A stretch of 64,000 nt of DNA, taken from positions 80,682,452 to 80,746,451 of the forward strand of contig NC_054704.1 in the NCBI RefSeq assembly GCF_016097555.1, written 5' to 3'. Below, in pieces: positions 12,608-26,570 of this stretch. Source of the DNA: Gigantopelta aegis (taxonomy: Eukaryota; Mollusca; Gastropoda; Neomphalida; Peltospiridae). Every line of letters starts with the position of its first letter. The stretch's first letter is position 1. Position numbers and translations under genes: made by a program. A model generated the notes under the pieces. It searched no databases, was not told where the DNA came from, and saw only the letters and a program-made list of their open reading frames with translations.

Positions 12608-12765
12608 AGTTTGTATTGTTTAACGACACCACTATATCAGATTGATTTATTAATCACCGGCTATTGGATGTCAAACATTTTGTCATTTTTACAAGTAGTC
12701 TTCAGAGGAAACCGCTACAGATTTCCATTAATTGCAAGGAATCTTTTATATGATTCAACCCCAAG
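12608..12765 (-). mobile_element. SINE type A fragment
   Basis: Starts with inverted tail GTTTAACGACACCACTATAT and ends within the body. It borders the right end of the minisatellite. Confidence 0.7.
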
Positions 12766-12879
12766 AAGAAGAACAAGAGAAATATATAAGTTATAAAATA
12801 AACAACAGGTAAAACCAAACATTTGACGTGTAAATCTATATTAATTTGGGGTTGGGGGTGTCAAGTAATACTGATTGGG

Positions 12880-12880
<1 letters not shown>

Positions 12881-12952
<72 letters not shown>
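12881..12952. repeat. (TA)n microsatellite
   Basis: Uninterrupted alternating TA of about 72 bases. Confidence 0.95.
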
Positions 12953-12957
<5 letters not shown>

Positions 12958-13315
12958 TGTAATACATGTAGTACACAATATATAAAGTCTTGTACAAATG
13001 ACAGTGTACACAAGGCTGTGAAGTGATGAACAAACCTTGCATAATAATATTATATTATATTGCTTATTGTGCACTATAACTGAAGTCTTCATCAAACTAA
13101 GTGTGTCCGCACATAACTGGGCCAGAGACCATGAGAGATTTCGGTCAAAGGTAGACTTCCCTATAGAAAATGAATGAATAGTGATCATAGCAGTGAATAG
13201 GAATTGACCGAACTAAAATGTGAACAATCCATTTTGACCTATATGAAGTTAAAGGCACTTACCCTAGTTATTAGGTAGCGTACACTATTTTCGGCAATCA
13301 CAGCTTTTTAAGTTT

Positions 13316-13678
13316 TTAAAGGGCAGACCCTAGTTTCAGCCCATGAAAATGCACATTAAGTTTAGTTAATCTACAAACCTGTAACACATTTGAATAAAGT
13401 TACAATTGAGTGAAACATGAGTCTGTCACTTTGAAATGGTGAAATACCCTCTAAAAATAGACTAAAACTGTTACTTCTCAGACGCACGTGCGTTTTTAGA
13501 ACTATGAGAAATGCCTTTTGTGATATTAAAATCAACAGGATGACCAAAACCACTCCAAATGTACGGAAATTGATATCTAAACAATAGAATCTAAGTAAAG
13601 TTTGATTTCAGTTATTAAAAACGGCTCTAATAGTCAAACTATGCCTTAGTATTTAAAAACTAGGGTATGTCCCTTTAA
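13316..13678 (+). mobile_element. TTAA-flanked MITE, copy 1
   Basis: TTAA lies at both ends (13316, 13675). The left end is AGGGCAGACCCTAGTTTCA and the right end is ACTAGGGTATGTCCCT, so the ends are inverted repeats. The internal part (GACGCACGTGCGTTTTTAGA-like) is shared with copies at 22933, 37793, 39951 and 55883. No ORF. TTAA duplications fit a piggyBac-type origin, which is inferred from the target only. A stray end-like sequence (13248-13267) lies just upstream. Confidence 0.8.
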
Positions 13679-14135
13679 ATTATACATTACATTACATTAC
13701 AATTTGTTGCTAAAATGATCAGTTTTGACAAATACAATATATATCTGGTCGTTCTGGTGCATTTTATGCGAAATAAAAACAAAAGAGTACGTACATCGGT
13801 GACTTAGAGTCAGTGACAAATGTATGGAAAATTGTTCCATATACAATTACAAACACACATATTATAAAATAAATGAACGTATAATGAGGTACTTAATGTT
13901 ATTAGCTGTCAACAGAATGAATAAAACTATGCATCGTTATAATAAATTGTATGGCATATAATACATACTTAACAAGCATTCAATATCATATAGCACCACT
14001 GTTCGTTACAGACCAACGGGACGTCCACGTCACGGTAATACGAAACACTAACTAAGACCTATAATTTCACCGTAATTTGAGCAACACTTTTCACTATAAT
14101 TTCAGTTGACATTGTCGGTGTTGAGGCTGCGTAGT
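13679..14135. other. No gene seen
   Basis: AT-rich sequence with (TTACA)n at its start. Nothing else is seen. Confidence 0.6.
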
Positions 14136-14312
14136 CAAACCTATCGGTGACTACGTAGTCGAAATTATTAGAGTCTATGAGATGTGTAGTCGAAATTTTC
14201 GGCATCTAGGCGTTGCGTAGTCCAAAGTATTAGTCTAGGAGCTGTGTAGTCGAAATGATCGGCATCTAGGCGTTGCGTAGTCGAAAATATTAGTCTAGGA
14301 GCTGCATAGTCG
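14136..14312. repeat. About 63-bp tandem repeat, 3 copies
   Basis: Copies of AGGCGTTGCGTAGTC, TATTAGTCTAGGAGCTG and CGAAATNNTCGGCATCT-type blocks. Confidence 0.75.
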
Positions 14313-14638
14313 ATTGGGGTTTTTTCCATTCTGAATACACGTAGTCCAACTTTGTTCGGCCTAATTACTAACGTCTGGTTTTCAAGGCAAGTTTCCTACT
14401 CAGTCTTTTTGGCTAGGCCTACATCTACGCTAGTGTTCATCCTGTATCGATGATTTAACACTCTAAATATTACGGCGATTCATCGACAAGAAACTTACAT
14501 AGCCATGCCTCTCAGTCACTGTCGAAATGCTTCTTTGGTCTTTGAAGACGATTTAGCACTTCTGTAATTTAGAAAGGTTTTAAATTTTTAATTCAATATG
14601 AATATAAAACGTTCGATTCTGACGTAAATTTTGCATCA

Positions 14639-15115
14639 CTAATTCTGCATCACCTTCAAGATTGACTTCAGAGGAATTGTCTTTCCTGGATGTCGGGTGT
14701 ACCTTTTTCTTGGACGTGCCCTACACAGTTCCTTGTGGCAGTCGTCTGCCCACTTGATGTGCTGGCTGTCCTGTCGTCTGGACGGAACCCCGCCTCTCTG
14801 GCTCTGCCCCTCCTCCTGCACGTGCTGCTCGAGGTCCATCTCTTCATCGCTGTTGCACATAGGATCTGAATCAGTCTCCTTGCCCGCCGCCGACTCCTGT
14901 CTGTAGAACTTGAGCGCCAGCTCCTTCTGAGACTCCGACTGAACACATTTGGGCAGGCTCTCGTCTGCGTCATCTTCCATGACGTCACAGTCGGTGTAAA
15001 CGTCATGCAGCGCCTGTCTGTATAGGTCAGACGACATGGTGGTCACTTTCGTCTGTCCGTTTGACCTCAGAGTAGATTTGGTCTTAGTTCTGGGTGGCAC
15101 GCCTCCACCCAGCAA
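14639..15115 (-). CDS. Unrecognised short protein with basic C-terminus and SILK motif
   Basis: The open frame ends at TAG 14639-14641. The first ATG is at 15037 (132 codons, MSSDLYRQALHDVYTD). The frame stays open upstream to about 15167 through VPPRTKTKSTLRSNG, so this is either a single-exon gene or a terminal exon with its acceptor between 15040 and 15165. GC content is much higher than in the surroundings and the usage looks coding. The N-terminal half is acidic (MEDDADESLP, DSDPMCNSDEEMDLEQ) and the C-terminal half is basic (RARPRKRYTRHPGK). Near the end are HIKWAD, which resembles an RVxF-type motif, and KSILK, which matches the SILK docking motif of protein phosphatase 1 partners. The order is opposite to the usual SILK-then-RVxF, so a PP1 role is only a guess. 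No family recognised. Confidence 0.6.
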   Translation of the reverse strand: MLGGGVPPRTKTKSTLRSNGQTKVTTMSSDLYRQALHDVYTDCDVMEDDADESLPKCVQSESQKELALKFYRQESAAGKETDSDPMCNSDEEMDLEQHVQEEGQSQRGGVPSRRQDSQHIKWADDCHKELCRARPRKRYTRHPGKTIPLKSILKVMQN

Positions 15116-15214
15116 ATGTTTGTGTATGGCTTCCGTTTGATTTTCAATTGTTAAAATAATTAGAATTTAAAACGTCCAAGAGATGTCTTCACGTAGATGT
15201 ATGCCGGGTTATTT

Positions 15215-15231
15215 TTTTTTATTATTATTAT

Positions 15232-15267
<36 letters not shown>

Positions 15268-15268
15268 C
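15215..15268. repeat. Poly-T with ATT interruptions
   Basis: T-run of about 50 bases with (ATT)n at its left, upstream of the 14639-15115 ORF on the - strand. Confidence 0.9.
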
Positions 15269-15289
15269 TCTCTCGCTCTCCTTCTGTCT

Positions 15290-16008
15290 TCTTCTTTTTA
15301 ACTGTTAAAGACAATTATGGTCCAAATATTTCCTCTGTCGGAACAAAATACCAAAACTAGATCCAAAAACTGAAATCTATTGGAATAATGTATCTCAAGG
15401 AAAGTGAAATCGGTGAAAATTTCGTCAGTGAATTTCCACACGTGATGAATCATGAATTACTTGAGCGAAATCTGGAGATATTCTGCTGGTCATATAATAT
15501 CACATCCTTTTGACAAGAGATTTTTTCACAAGTCGATGAAATCAATATCTGGTTTGGTCTCGATATATATGTTCATTTATATAGAGAGGTTTGCGCGCGT
15601 CAGGGTGTTTACCAATCAGGTTGACCACGTGTGGCTGGCTCGGTGCCAACTCGTATATCTTACTTGAAGATATATTGTAATATTATTCTTCCATTGCGTT
15701 GCAGTCACCTGACGTTAACGTGTCCACTGAAAGGGGTTGTGTGCGTTGTGGTTATATTAATCTGTTTGTCACATATATGCTACTACTTTCTGGTCGTAAA
15801 AAAAAAATGTTGCTGGCATAATTTATTCAATGTGTTATTGAATGAGTGGTGACGAAAATAGCTCAATTAAGTTTCGTGTAGTACTATTTTGTCGATGGCA
15901 TGGTGCTACAACCAGACAGGAAAACACGTAATTAGCTGTCACCACGTATTCATGTGCATGGGTTGGGTTTTTTCCACACCTAATGATAACAATGTTAAAT
16001 GGTTTAAG
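15290..16008. other. No gene seen; possible upstream region of the 14639-15115 ORF
   Basis: AT-rich and without convincing exons. If the - strand ORF at 15115 is a terminal exon, earlier exons would be expected on this side, but none was found. Confidence 0.5.
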
Positions 16009-16218
16009 TACAAACATATGAAAGTGGGGTAGGACTGGTGTAGTAGGTGACAAGGAGTGCACATGTATGTCATCTCCAATGTTAAATGGTTTTAAGTTTA
16101 AGGCTGTTATACAAAATATATAATAAATTATGCATATTAAAAATAGCAAGTACAAACATATGAAAGTGGGGTAGGACTGGTGTAGGATATGACAAGGAGT
16201 GCACATGTATGTCCTCTC
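16009..16218. repeat. 70-bp direct duplication with spacer
   Basis: AAGTACAAACATATGAAAGT to GGAGTGCACATGTATGTC occurs at 16009-16077 and 16149-16218. A short GTTAAATGGTTTAAGT motif is repeated as well. Confidence 0.8.
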
Positions 16219-16246
16219 CCGTCTTCCCACGTCTTTGTAACGTCTA

Positions 16247-16520
16247 ACCGGCCTCGTTGGTGCAGTGGTTAAGCCATCAGATATAAGACTGATAGGTACA
16301 GGGTTCGCAGCCCGGTACCAACTCCCACCCAGAGCGAGTTTTAACGACTCAGCAGTGGGTAGGTGTTAGACCACTACACCTTCTTCTATCTCGCTAAAAA
16401 CTAACAACTAACATCTAACCCACTGTCCTGGACAAACAGCCAGGATAGCTGAGGTGTGTGCTCAGGACAGCGTGCTGGAACCTTAATTGGATATAAGCAC
16501 GAAAATAAGTTGAAATGAAA
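16247..16520 (+). mobile_element. SINE type C, full length, 11-bp TSD
   Basis: Perfect TGTAACGTCTA at 16236-16246 and 16521-16531. The head CCGGCCTCGTTGGTGCAGTG with B box GGGTTCGCAGCCC is tRNA-like. The tail ends GTTGAAATGAAA. Confidence 0.9.
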
Positions 16521-16979
16521 TGTAACGTCTAGCCTCTCCCGTCTCGGAATTGGCCACTGGTGATGCCAGAGATCAAGTCCAAGATAGGCGTTCCTGAACC
16601 TTTTGGACATGGGCATGTAAAGAGAGTCCCTTCCCTTGTAACGTCTAGACCACTATCAAAGCCAAATGAACAATACCATGGCGGCCCAATTTCCTGAATT
16701 ATACAAACTGGGCAAGTTTATATTATATTCAGCCGAAAGACTGTACCGTACTTTTTCAATTATATTGGCCGAACACCCATTAATAAAAGATTCGACATTC
16801 CTGGCTTTAAATATGAGGAGTAGGGTTGGACCAGTGAGCGCTATAAACTCACACGCACGCATTCCTGGGAATGCATACGTGTATTCACAAATACGCATAT
16901 ACACACACGCCAGTATAAAATGCATGCACTTATGCAAGAAAACGCAGGCGTATCTAAAAGTACACACATAAATGAATAT

Positions 16980-18262
<1,283 letters not shown>

Positions 18263-18284
18263 GAATACTATTTATGTTTATTTC

Positions 18285-18556
18285 TCCGCTTGAGGTGCTT
18301 GCGTCGGCGGATCGAACCACCTCAGTGGATCCATTCAGTTGATTGTTTTTTCTCGTTCAAACCAGTGCACCACAACTGGACAAAGGCCGTGGTATATGCT
18401 TTCCTGTCTGTGGGAAAGTGCATATAAAAGATCCCTTCCTGCATTAGGAAAGATGTAGTGGGTTTCCTCTAATGACTACGAGTTAGAATTACCAAATGTT
18501 TGACATCCAATAGCCGATGATTGATTAATCAATGTGCTCTAGTGGTGTCGTTAAAC
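18285..18556 (+). mobile_element. SINE type A2, head truncated
   Basis: Starts at CTTGAGGTGCTTGCGTCGG and ends GTCGTTAAACAAAAAAC. It follows a (TC)n/(GAAT)n tract. Confidence 0.8.
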
Positions 18557-18559
18557 AAA

Positions 18560-19610
18560 AAACTTCTTCTTTCTCTCCTCTTGATTTCTTTGTGTTTATG
18601 TACGTTTGCTGGTGTATGTCTTACAAGGGCGTATGTGTACGTGCGTGACTGTTTACGTTAAAATGCATTGTTTCCAACAAGTTTGCTGTCTTTATGCAAA
18701 TCATCTGTTTCAGAAACCTAGCTGTACCAAGTGCGACTCTGTCTACACGCGTAAAAGCATACAATTTTGACATTCCAGAGTTATTTATGCAAAGATTATG
18801 TGCGGTGGATTAATTTGTAGTTATTTATCAGAAATAAAAGTAAAAATAATTTAATTTAGCACAGTAACTGTGACAAAGAACCTTTAAAGGAGAGAAAAGC
18901 TTTTTGTGTGTGTGTGTGTGTGTGTTTGTTGTTGTTGTTGTTGTTGTTGTTTGCACATCTTAGCATATTGTCAACTATTGTTTGAAAGTCAAATAACTGG
19001 AACTTCAAAACGCATAACAGGATCGCCACCTTGCGTCAATTCATAATAACAGTGAAAGCTACAACTGATTCCAAACAGGTAATCTGGTTATTGAAAAAAG
19101 TTTTGTGCACGTCACACCAGTAATCCGTATTGCAGAACAGATCGATCATTGATTCTGGTTATTGATCACGTGTATTTTGTTCTTGTGGTCACGGTGTTCA
19201 GTTACCTGTTTGCACCTACAAAATGAAAACCTAGGCAAACAATAGATAGTGTAAGGTGTGTCGGTCTGTTTAATCTCCCTTGGGATTGTTATGAGTGTAA
19301 GACTTCACTTTCACATTTGAATTTATAAGATCAAAACGCAGAGAACAGGGTCATATCTAGCGGAGATCAATGTGAAAAGGTGTCCGTTTTAGTTTTGAAA
19401 TGTCCATTTTATTCAGGTGGAGAAGGTTCTAGAAATTATTACTGTGCATTTTTTATTTTATTTTTTCGTTTTTTTTTTTTTGGGGGGGGGGGGGGGGGTG
19501 GGTTGTTTTGTTTAGATTTTGGGGTGGGTTTTTAAAAATTATTCTTATAGTTATTTTAGGCTTGAAGCTACTCTGGTACAATTCTAGTCACTTGTAACCT
19601 CGTTGGAGAG
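18560..19610. other. No gene seen
   Basis: (GT)n/(GTT)n at 18905-18952 and poly-T/poly-G at 19470-19500. No exon seen. Confidence 0.55.
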
Positions 19611-20357
<747 letters not shown>

Positions 20358-20379
20358 AGTTACACAGACTACGTCCGAA

Positions 20380-20560
20380 AGGTTGCAAGCAGCAAAATAT
20401 CTTTTATATGCACTTTTCCATAGACATTACAGAGTACACACCACGATCTTTGATGTATCAGTTGTGAGGCTCTAGATGGATGGGGGAAAACACGAATTCA
20501 CGGATATCGATCGATCCTATGATCCACTATACGGCAGGCGAGCGAATTACCACTTTAGTT
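20380..20560 (-). mobile_element. Diverged SINE fragment
   Basis: Body motif ATCTTTTATATGCACTTTTC and a decayed head near 20530-20555. It borders the long (GA)n tract. Confidence 0.5.
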
Positions 20561-20754
20561 CATACCAACTGTAGAACTGGTTTTTTTGCTGTTGGTTGGT
20601 TGGATATTTTTATTATTCTTAGCACAAGTATTCACGAACAATAATCATAGGGGTAATGATATGGTTATATAACATAACATATAACATAATTCAATTCAAT
20701 TCAATTCAATTTATTGCTCAATACCAAACAATCTGGTGTCAGCAAACAGAGATA

Positions 20755-20757
<3 letters not shown>

Positions 20758-20836
<79 letters not shown>

Positions 20837-20848
20837 TATATATATATA
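20758..20848. repeat. (AT)n microsatellite
   Basis: Alternating AT of about 75 bases, then TAG and a second short run, ending at the pogo-like MITE. Confidence 0.95.
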
Positions 20849-20856
20849 CATACATA

Positions 20857-21024
20857 CAGTGAAACCCCTCTAAACCGGACACACCCTTGGGATCATCCGG
20901 TTTAAGAGGGATCCAGTTTAGAGAGGTTAAGTTCTGTCCTGATTTTTAAAAAGGGACTGGGTAAAACGTCCGGTTTTGAAGGAATTCCGGTTTACAGAGG
21001 GTCCGGTTTTGAGAGGTTTTACTG
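20857..21024. mobile_element. Short pogo-like MITE (168 bp)
   Basis: It begins CAGTGAAACCCCTCTAAACC and ends GAGAGGTTTTACTG, with TA on both sides. Repeated CCGGTTT blocks sit inside both ends. It has no coding capacity. It directly follows an (AT)n microsatellite. Confidence 0.75.
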
Positions 21025-21642
21025 TATATATGACATCAATAACGCCTTTAAGGGACTATCCGGATTTTTCAGCCATTGTAAGAAGTTGTTGATTAACAGA
21101 GCCTTTTTGGTAACTACAATTACATATTAAATATATTTTCTTGTTCAGAATACCAGTGTCTGTATATTCAATGTGTTTGCGGTCGTATGTGAATGATTGT
21201 AGCAATCATTGTTCTGGGTTTTTTCTTCTTCTTTTTTTTTTTTCTTTTTTTTTTTTCGTTTTTTTTGTAATATATATTTTTTTCGTACATACGAATTTAT
21301 TGGGCTACCACAAACATTGGGACGACAAAAAACACCATACTTGAATACAAGTACTGATATTCTAAACAAATGTCTTTAATATGTAATTTTAGTCATCAAA
21401 CATGTTTTTATTATCGGCTGCTTTTTTCTCTCTTGCATTCTTGGTTTTAATAATAAATATATATATATATATTGTGGGTGGTGAAATAGTTTACATTCAT
21501 GTGGAAGAGATACATTGGTCTGCAGTCGCTTTGCATCAATTCGGAACGTTATAAAATATAGTATCATTGCTCTGAACAAGCGCGTATTCCTCGTGGAACG
21601 AGCTTTCAGGGAGTGCTACCGTCACCGTCACCGTCACATACT

Positions 21643-21805
21643 AAAGTTTGTGTTGTTTAACGACACCACTAGAGCACATTGATCCACCCATCATCGGCCA
21701 TTGGATATCAAATATTTGGTAAATTTTACATATAGTCTAAGAGAGGAAACCGCTGCATTTTTCCATCAGTAGAAAGGGATCTTTTATATGCACCATCCGT
21801 CACAT
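21643..21805 (-). mobile_element. SINE type A fragment
   Basis: Inverted tail TTTGTGTTGTTTAACGACAC through to ATCTTTTATATGCACCATCC. The head is absent. Confidence 0.7.
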
Positions 21806-21809
21806 GGCC

Positions 21810-22380
21810 TCAGATTACAGTTATTTTCCCATTTGGTTGTCGAAAATCCGGAAATTTGACCGCGCAAGTAGTCTGCTGTTTGACTGTGATTATTTCATGG
21901 CAGACAGCTATGAAGTGGCAACTGTTTGACTGAAGTGACAGGGGATAGCATGTAATTTGTAAACATGTGTAACTTGTTGACATTGAAGATTTGTTTGTGG
22001 TAATTCCGGCCCATGCAAAAGTAGTGCTTTTTGTGTAAAATGGGTGTACTCCGGCCTGGTTTAGAGGGTGTGTCTGTTTAAACCAATATGCTGGGAGAAA
22101 GAGCTGGACAACAGGGGTTGTCCTTTTCGGGGTATGTGTCCCCCATGCAGGCAAAGGTACATACAAAACTTCACGGGCCTGCTGATATTAATAAAAAATG
22201 TTATAGACACTAAGGCTATATAGAAACATATAGCGAAATTAATTGTGGTCTGAGGCCACATGCTACGGGTATGACTACAAGTAAGGGGAATAACTGTATT
22301 TTTTTAAATAATAATTTTTAAAGACAGTAGTACTTGTAGAGTTGCTACCCTTTAAAATGCGTCTTATCTTCTCTGGTCTT
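21810..22380. other. Unassigned, weakly coding-like on the - strand
   Basis: A 118-codon - strand frame (22166-21810) lacks recognisable domains and starts inside a stretch that looks like decayed repeat. I do not call it a gene. Confidence 0.4.
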
Positions 22381-22390
22381 GATTTACATA

Positions 22391-22649
22391 AACCGGCCTC
22401 GGTGGTGTCGTGGTTAAGCCATCGGACATAAGGATGGTAGGTACTGGGTTCGCAGCCCGGTAAAGGCTCCCAGAGCGAGTTTTAACGACTCAATGGGTAG
22501 GTGTAATACCACTACACCCTCTTCTCTCACTAACCACTAACAGCTAACCGCTGTCCTGGACAGACAGCCTAGATAGCTGAGGACAGCGTGCTTGAACCAT
22601 AATTGGATATAAGCACACAAAAATTATATTGAAATGAAATAAATGAAAT
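22391..22649 (+). mobile_element. SINE type C, 10-bp TSD
   Basis: Perfect GATTTACATA at 22381-22390 and 22650-22659. Head CCGGCCTCGGTGGTGTCGTG and B box GGGTTCGCAGCCC. Confidence 0.9.
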
Positions 22650-22932
22650 GATTTACATACTGTTGATAATTAATAATATACGTAACAAAATTAATTAAGG
22701 GGTAGTTTATATTTTGAGAATTTTTCTTCAAATATGGTCAAACAAACGGCTGATTCTTTCGCTGTAACCGGTACGAATCAAAGTGTAACGAATTTAAGCC
22801 GAATGCGTATGTTGTTAGTTGTCATACATGTACAAAAATTTCAGTGTGTGAGATGTTTGCATGTATTGTGACAAAGTTTACTGAAACAATTATTAAACGT
22901 CATTTGTGATCAAAACAAGCGAAGAATTATCA

Positions 22933-23259
22933 AAAGTTTACCCTAGTTTCAACCTGTGAAAATTAACAATAAGTTTAGTTAATCTTACAGTCTGTGACTT
23001 TAAAATGGTGAAATACTCTCTAAAAATAGACTAACACTCGACTCCATAACTGTTACTTCTCAGACGCACGTGCGTTTCTAAAAATATGAGAAATGCATTT
23101 TTTGATATTAAAACACCAGGACGACCAAAAACACTTCGAATGTACGGAAATTGATAATCTAAACCATAAAATCTAAGTAAAGTATAATTTTAGTTAACAA
23201 ATACGGCTACAATAGTCAAAAATATGCCTTAGTGTTTAAAAACTAGGGTATGTCCCTTT
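22933..23259 (+). mobile_element. TTAA-type MITE, copy 2, ends eroded
   Basis: Same family as the element at 13316. The left end starts at ACCCTAGTTTCAACC without a clear TTAA. The right end is ACTAGGGTATGTCCCTTTG, with the TTAA mutated. It is the more decayed copy. Confidence 0.7.
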
Positions 23260-23697
23260 GAGCGATTTTGTTTAGTCTATTACTAAATAAAGTAATGATT
23301 AACATTTAATACATATATCGTGTAAGAATCCTTAGGGTAAATGCATATATGCATGTTTTTGGTCATTTTCGTTTTAAAAAACAATAACATATTATTTTCA
23401 AAATGGCATTTGTTGTAAAAACAAACAAAAAAGCGAGTCCGCTCGTGTGTACATGTGTGCGTGCTTATATGCGAGTATGTGAGTGCGTGGTTTTGCCTTA
23501 AGATCTGTTCTTTGTTCATAAGCGTACGAGACAGGGAGGCAAGGGGGGAGGGGCCAACTGTCCCTTAGTGTTGAAGCAAACCTCAAATTCGGGAAACAGA
23601 CGGGCAAAATGTGCTAACCTGAGACCTTTTTACCATATATTTCCATCATTCTACCCTCAAAATTAGCTACAGCTCATCGATCTAACATAAAGTCAAA

Positions 23698-23925
23698 GTA
23701 TATTTTGTATAACGATACCACTAGAGCACATTGACTAATTTATCATGTCAAACATTTGGTAATTCTGTCATAGGCAGAACAGCACATACCACAGCCTTTG
23801 ATATACCAGTCGTAGGGCATTGGGTAGGACTTGGAGAAATATTCAATCAGAGAATACGGGTTCACCAAGGGGGTTTGATCCTATGACAAAGGCACCTCAG
23901 GCAAGCACTCTACCGACTGATCTAC
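23698..23925 (-). mobile_element. SINE type A, internally shortened
   Basis: Inverted tail at the left and a recognisable head GGTTTGATCCTATGAC near 23873. Part of the body is deleted. Confidence 0.65.
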
Positions 23926-23929
23926 ACAC

Positions 23930-25160
23930 ACACACACACACACACACAAATAGAAGAAGAAAAAGAAAGATGTAATTTGTTGTGGTGAGGACGAGAAAAG
24001 GGAGGAGTGGTGTTTGTGCATGTTTTTAAACAGCCTAACTGTTCAAGTTAACAGCTGATTAATCATATACGTGTATTCCTGAATGTAATGCGTCTGTTTA
24101 ACCCTTCAAACAATCTATAACGCAAGCTTCCCAGTTTACTATTCAAAGCATAAGGAAAAAATAGATAACCTACGTCATTAAAGGTGCATTATGATGTGGT
24201 GACTTGCAGGAACGACCTTTAACACACTGTGACCGTGTGGCAAAAACAAAATTCAAAATTTGTTTTAGTTATAATACAACTTATGAGGGAGTTGGAAAGA
24301 TTAAAACATGCTACTTTTTTTTTTTACATTAATGAGTAATCTTAAACAAGTTATAATTCGAAAGTTCGTTGCTGCAAGTCGTACTTCGTGAACGTGCCTT
24401 AACCAATTATTACTTTCCAGTATGTACCGGTATTTAATGTTCTATTTTAAATAGTACTCCCGGTTCAATACGTTAATGGTGATATTCCACAAGCACACAA
24501 AGGTGTTTTTCTACCTATGCATGCCTAACGTCAACGGCTTTGTGGTTCCCTCGCCTTGCTCCGTATATGAATCGTCTGCATGTTGTAAAGCACGGCGTCT
24601 TTGCAGACTGAATGCACCAATATGTGGGTGATTAAATCTTCGCCTTTCTAGATCCTTTCTGAGTTTGAATTTTGTCTGGAAATACCTTTTGTCGACTGGT
24701 ATGGAGCGCTGTTTATGTGGCATTGGCATTATCATTTAGTTCGACTGTTACGCCGTCCGTAACCACCAACATGGTCATGCCTAACATAGGTATGTTGTTA
24801 TTTATTATATATTATTTATATATGTACAGTAACATCATATATTTTTCTCATTTCAGCCTTAAATTGTATATGTCTTACTTTGTATAGTGAATACCTTGAC
24901 GAATAAGTCAAAGTGTCAGCTAGGGTAACAGATAATTTCTTACATTTGTTGTGTCATTTTGTGTTGCGTATACTAGGCTACTTACAACATCCAGAAACTG
25001 GTATTCTGAGGATTCTCTTCCCAGTAATGTGTCATCACAAAGGCCTATGTTTTAAAATGATCATAAAAATAAACCAAAGTTTGAGTTACTAACGTCAAAA
25101 CTTTACGAGTAATTCTGACACGCAATAGTAGTAAAGGATCATGTAAATGCATGTGTGTTA
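23930..25160. other. Mostly featureless
   Basis: A short (CA)n at 23927-23948 and the weak ORF at 24511-24735 are the only points of note. Confidence 0.5.
24511..24735 (-). CDS. Weak candidate small ORF (74 codons)
   Basis: The ATG at 24735 follows directly on an in-frame TAA. The frame ends at TAG after TTKPLTLGMHR. The peptide is rich in Arg/Lys/His (FKLRKDLERRRFNHPHIG) and has no signal sequence. It is locally GC-richer than its flanks. It could be a small gene, a UTR fragment or a decayed exon. No family recognised. Confidence 0.3.
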   Translation of the reverse strand: MIMPMPHKQRSIPVDKRYFQTKFKLRKDLERRRFNHPHIGAFSLQRRRALQHADDSYTEQGEGTTKPLTLGMHR

Positions 25161-25163
25161 ACA

Positions 25164-25295
<132 letters not shown>

Positions 25296-25610
25296 AGAAT
25301 AAAACAGTTATGATGAAAGAGAAACTTGGTATGACCTGACACTGTATAACCCAGTGTATTAAACCAGTTTGATATGGGTCTCGCGTGTACTACATACATT
25401 GTCCACAATCTTTTGTTGTATATCAAATCTTTTTCATTACATACTTGCCATATTATTTGCATGTCCTTAACACTCTTCAAATTTACTCAGATTTGACTTC
25501 ATTCCAATCTTCATTTCACTGTACATAATGATTTTGTTTCTGACCTTCATGATTTTCAACTCGTTGTAGACAAATGCTTATTAGTTTTCCCAAAACACCA
25601 AGCTAAAGGA

Positions 25611-25843
25611 AGGAAGGAAGGAAATGTTTTATTTAACGACGCACTCAACACATTTTATTTACGGTTATTTGGCGTCGGACATATGGTTAAGGACCACACA
25701 TATATTGAGGGAGGAAACCCGCTATCGCCACTTCATGGGCTACTCTTTTCGATTAGCAGCAAGGGATCTTTCATATGCACCATTCCATAGCACATACCAC
25801 GGCTTTTGATGTACCAGTCGTGATGCACTGGCTGCAGCGAGAC
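25611..25843 (-). mobile_element. SINE type B, 5'-truncated
   Basis: (GGAA)n followed by TGTTTTATTTAACGACGCAC, then the B-type tail domain, then the shared body. It ends before the tRNA head. Confidence 0.8.
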
Positions 25844-25849
25844 CAAGTC

Positions 25850-26500
25850 AAAGGTGTCCTCTTTTGCAGCAATGCTTATTAAAGCATCACATGTGGATCA
25901 CAGGAACATCCCCTAGTGACCCTGGTTTTTGTTTTTTCGCGTGCTATCATTTACCCAACGATTAATAAAGGTTTACCAAAGCCTTTGTTATGTGTATTCC
26001 TATCTGTTGTAAACTAAAGTGCATATCAGCCATCTCTTACTGCTGTTTTGTTTACACACTTGTCTGCAGGCCTGACTACGTACTACACACTGCTATTGTC
26101 TGAATGTGATTATTATGAAATTACAAGTTGTTCTTAATGTTGGAAAGTATGTTCGAAACAAATTAAATGTAAATGTTAATGGCTAGTAAGGCCTAATGTA
26201 AAAAAAAAACAAAAAAAAAAAAAAAAAAACAATAACAACAACACACACACACCACCACCACCACCACACCACACCATGCCACGCCACGCCACCACTCAAC
26301 AACAAAACCAAAACAAACAAACAAAACAAAACAAACAACGAAACAAAACAATTTCTTCTTCTATACAGTCATGTCTCCTCTTTACTTTTACCACACTGCC
26401 AGCCTTTATCTTGACAGCCATTGATCCTCTGTGTTTTGTTTATATCTTCCAGATCCATAACCCTCTTCAGCCAGCATATCAAGAAACCCGTTATTTCTAA
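25850..26500. promoter_or_regulatory. Upstream region of the TRIM-like gene
   Basis: AT-rich, with the A/CA-rich tract 26202-26345 and a pyrimidine-AG (TATATCTTCCAG at 26441-26452) that could be the acceptor of a 5' UTR intron. No clear TATA box position can be assigned. Confidence 0.35.
26202..26345. repeat. Poly-A, (CA)n, (CCA)n and (CAAA)n tract
   Basis: A-rich and CA-rich simple sequence upstream of the TRIM-like gene. Confidence 0.85.
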
Positions 26501-26570
26501 GATAAGCTAGTATATATCCATTACAAATACAAGGAACACGAACTGGGCAAAGTACGTTTCAGAACACGGT

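Noticed and set aside
21810-22261. 118-codon and 66-codon - strand frames
   Set aside because: No domain, no splice support, and composition like decayed repeat.
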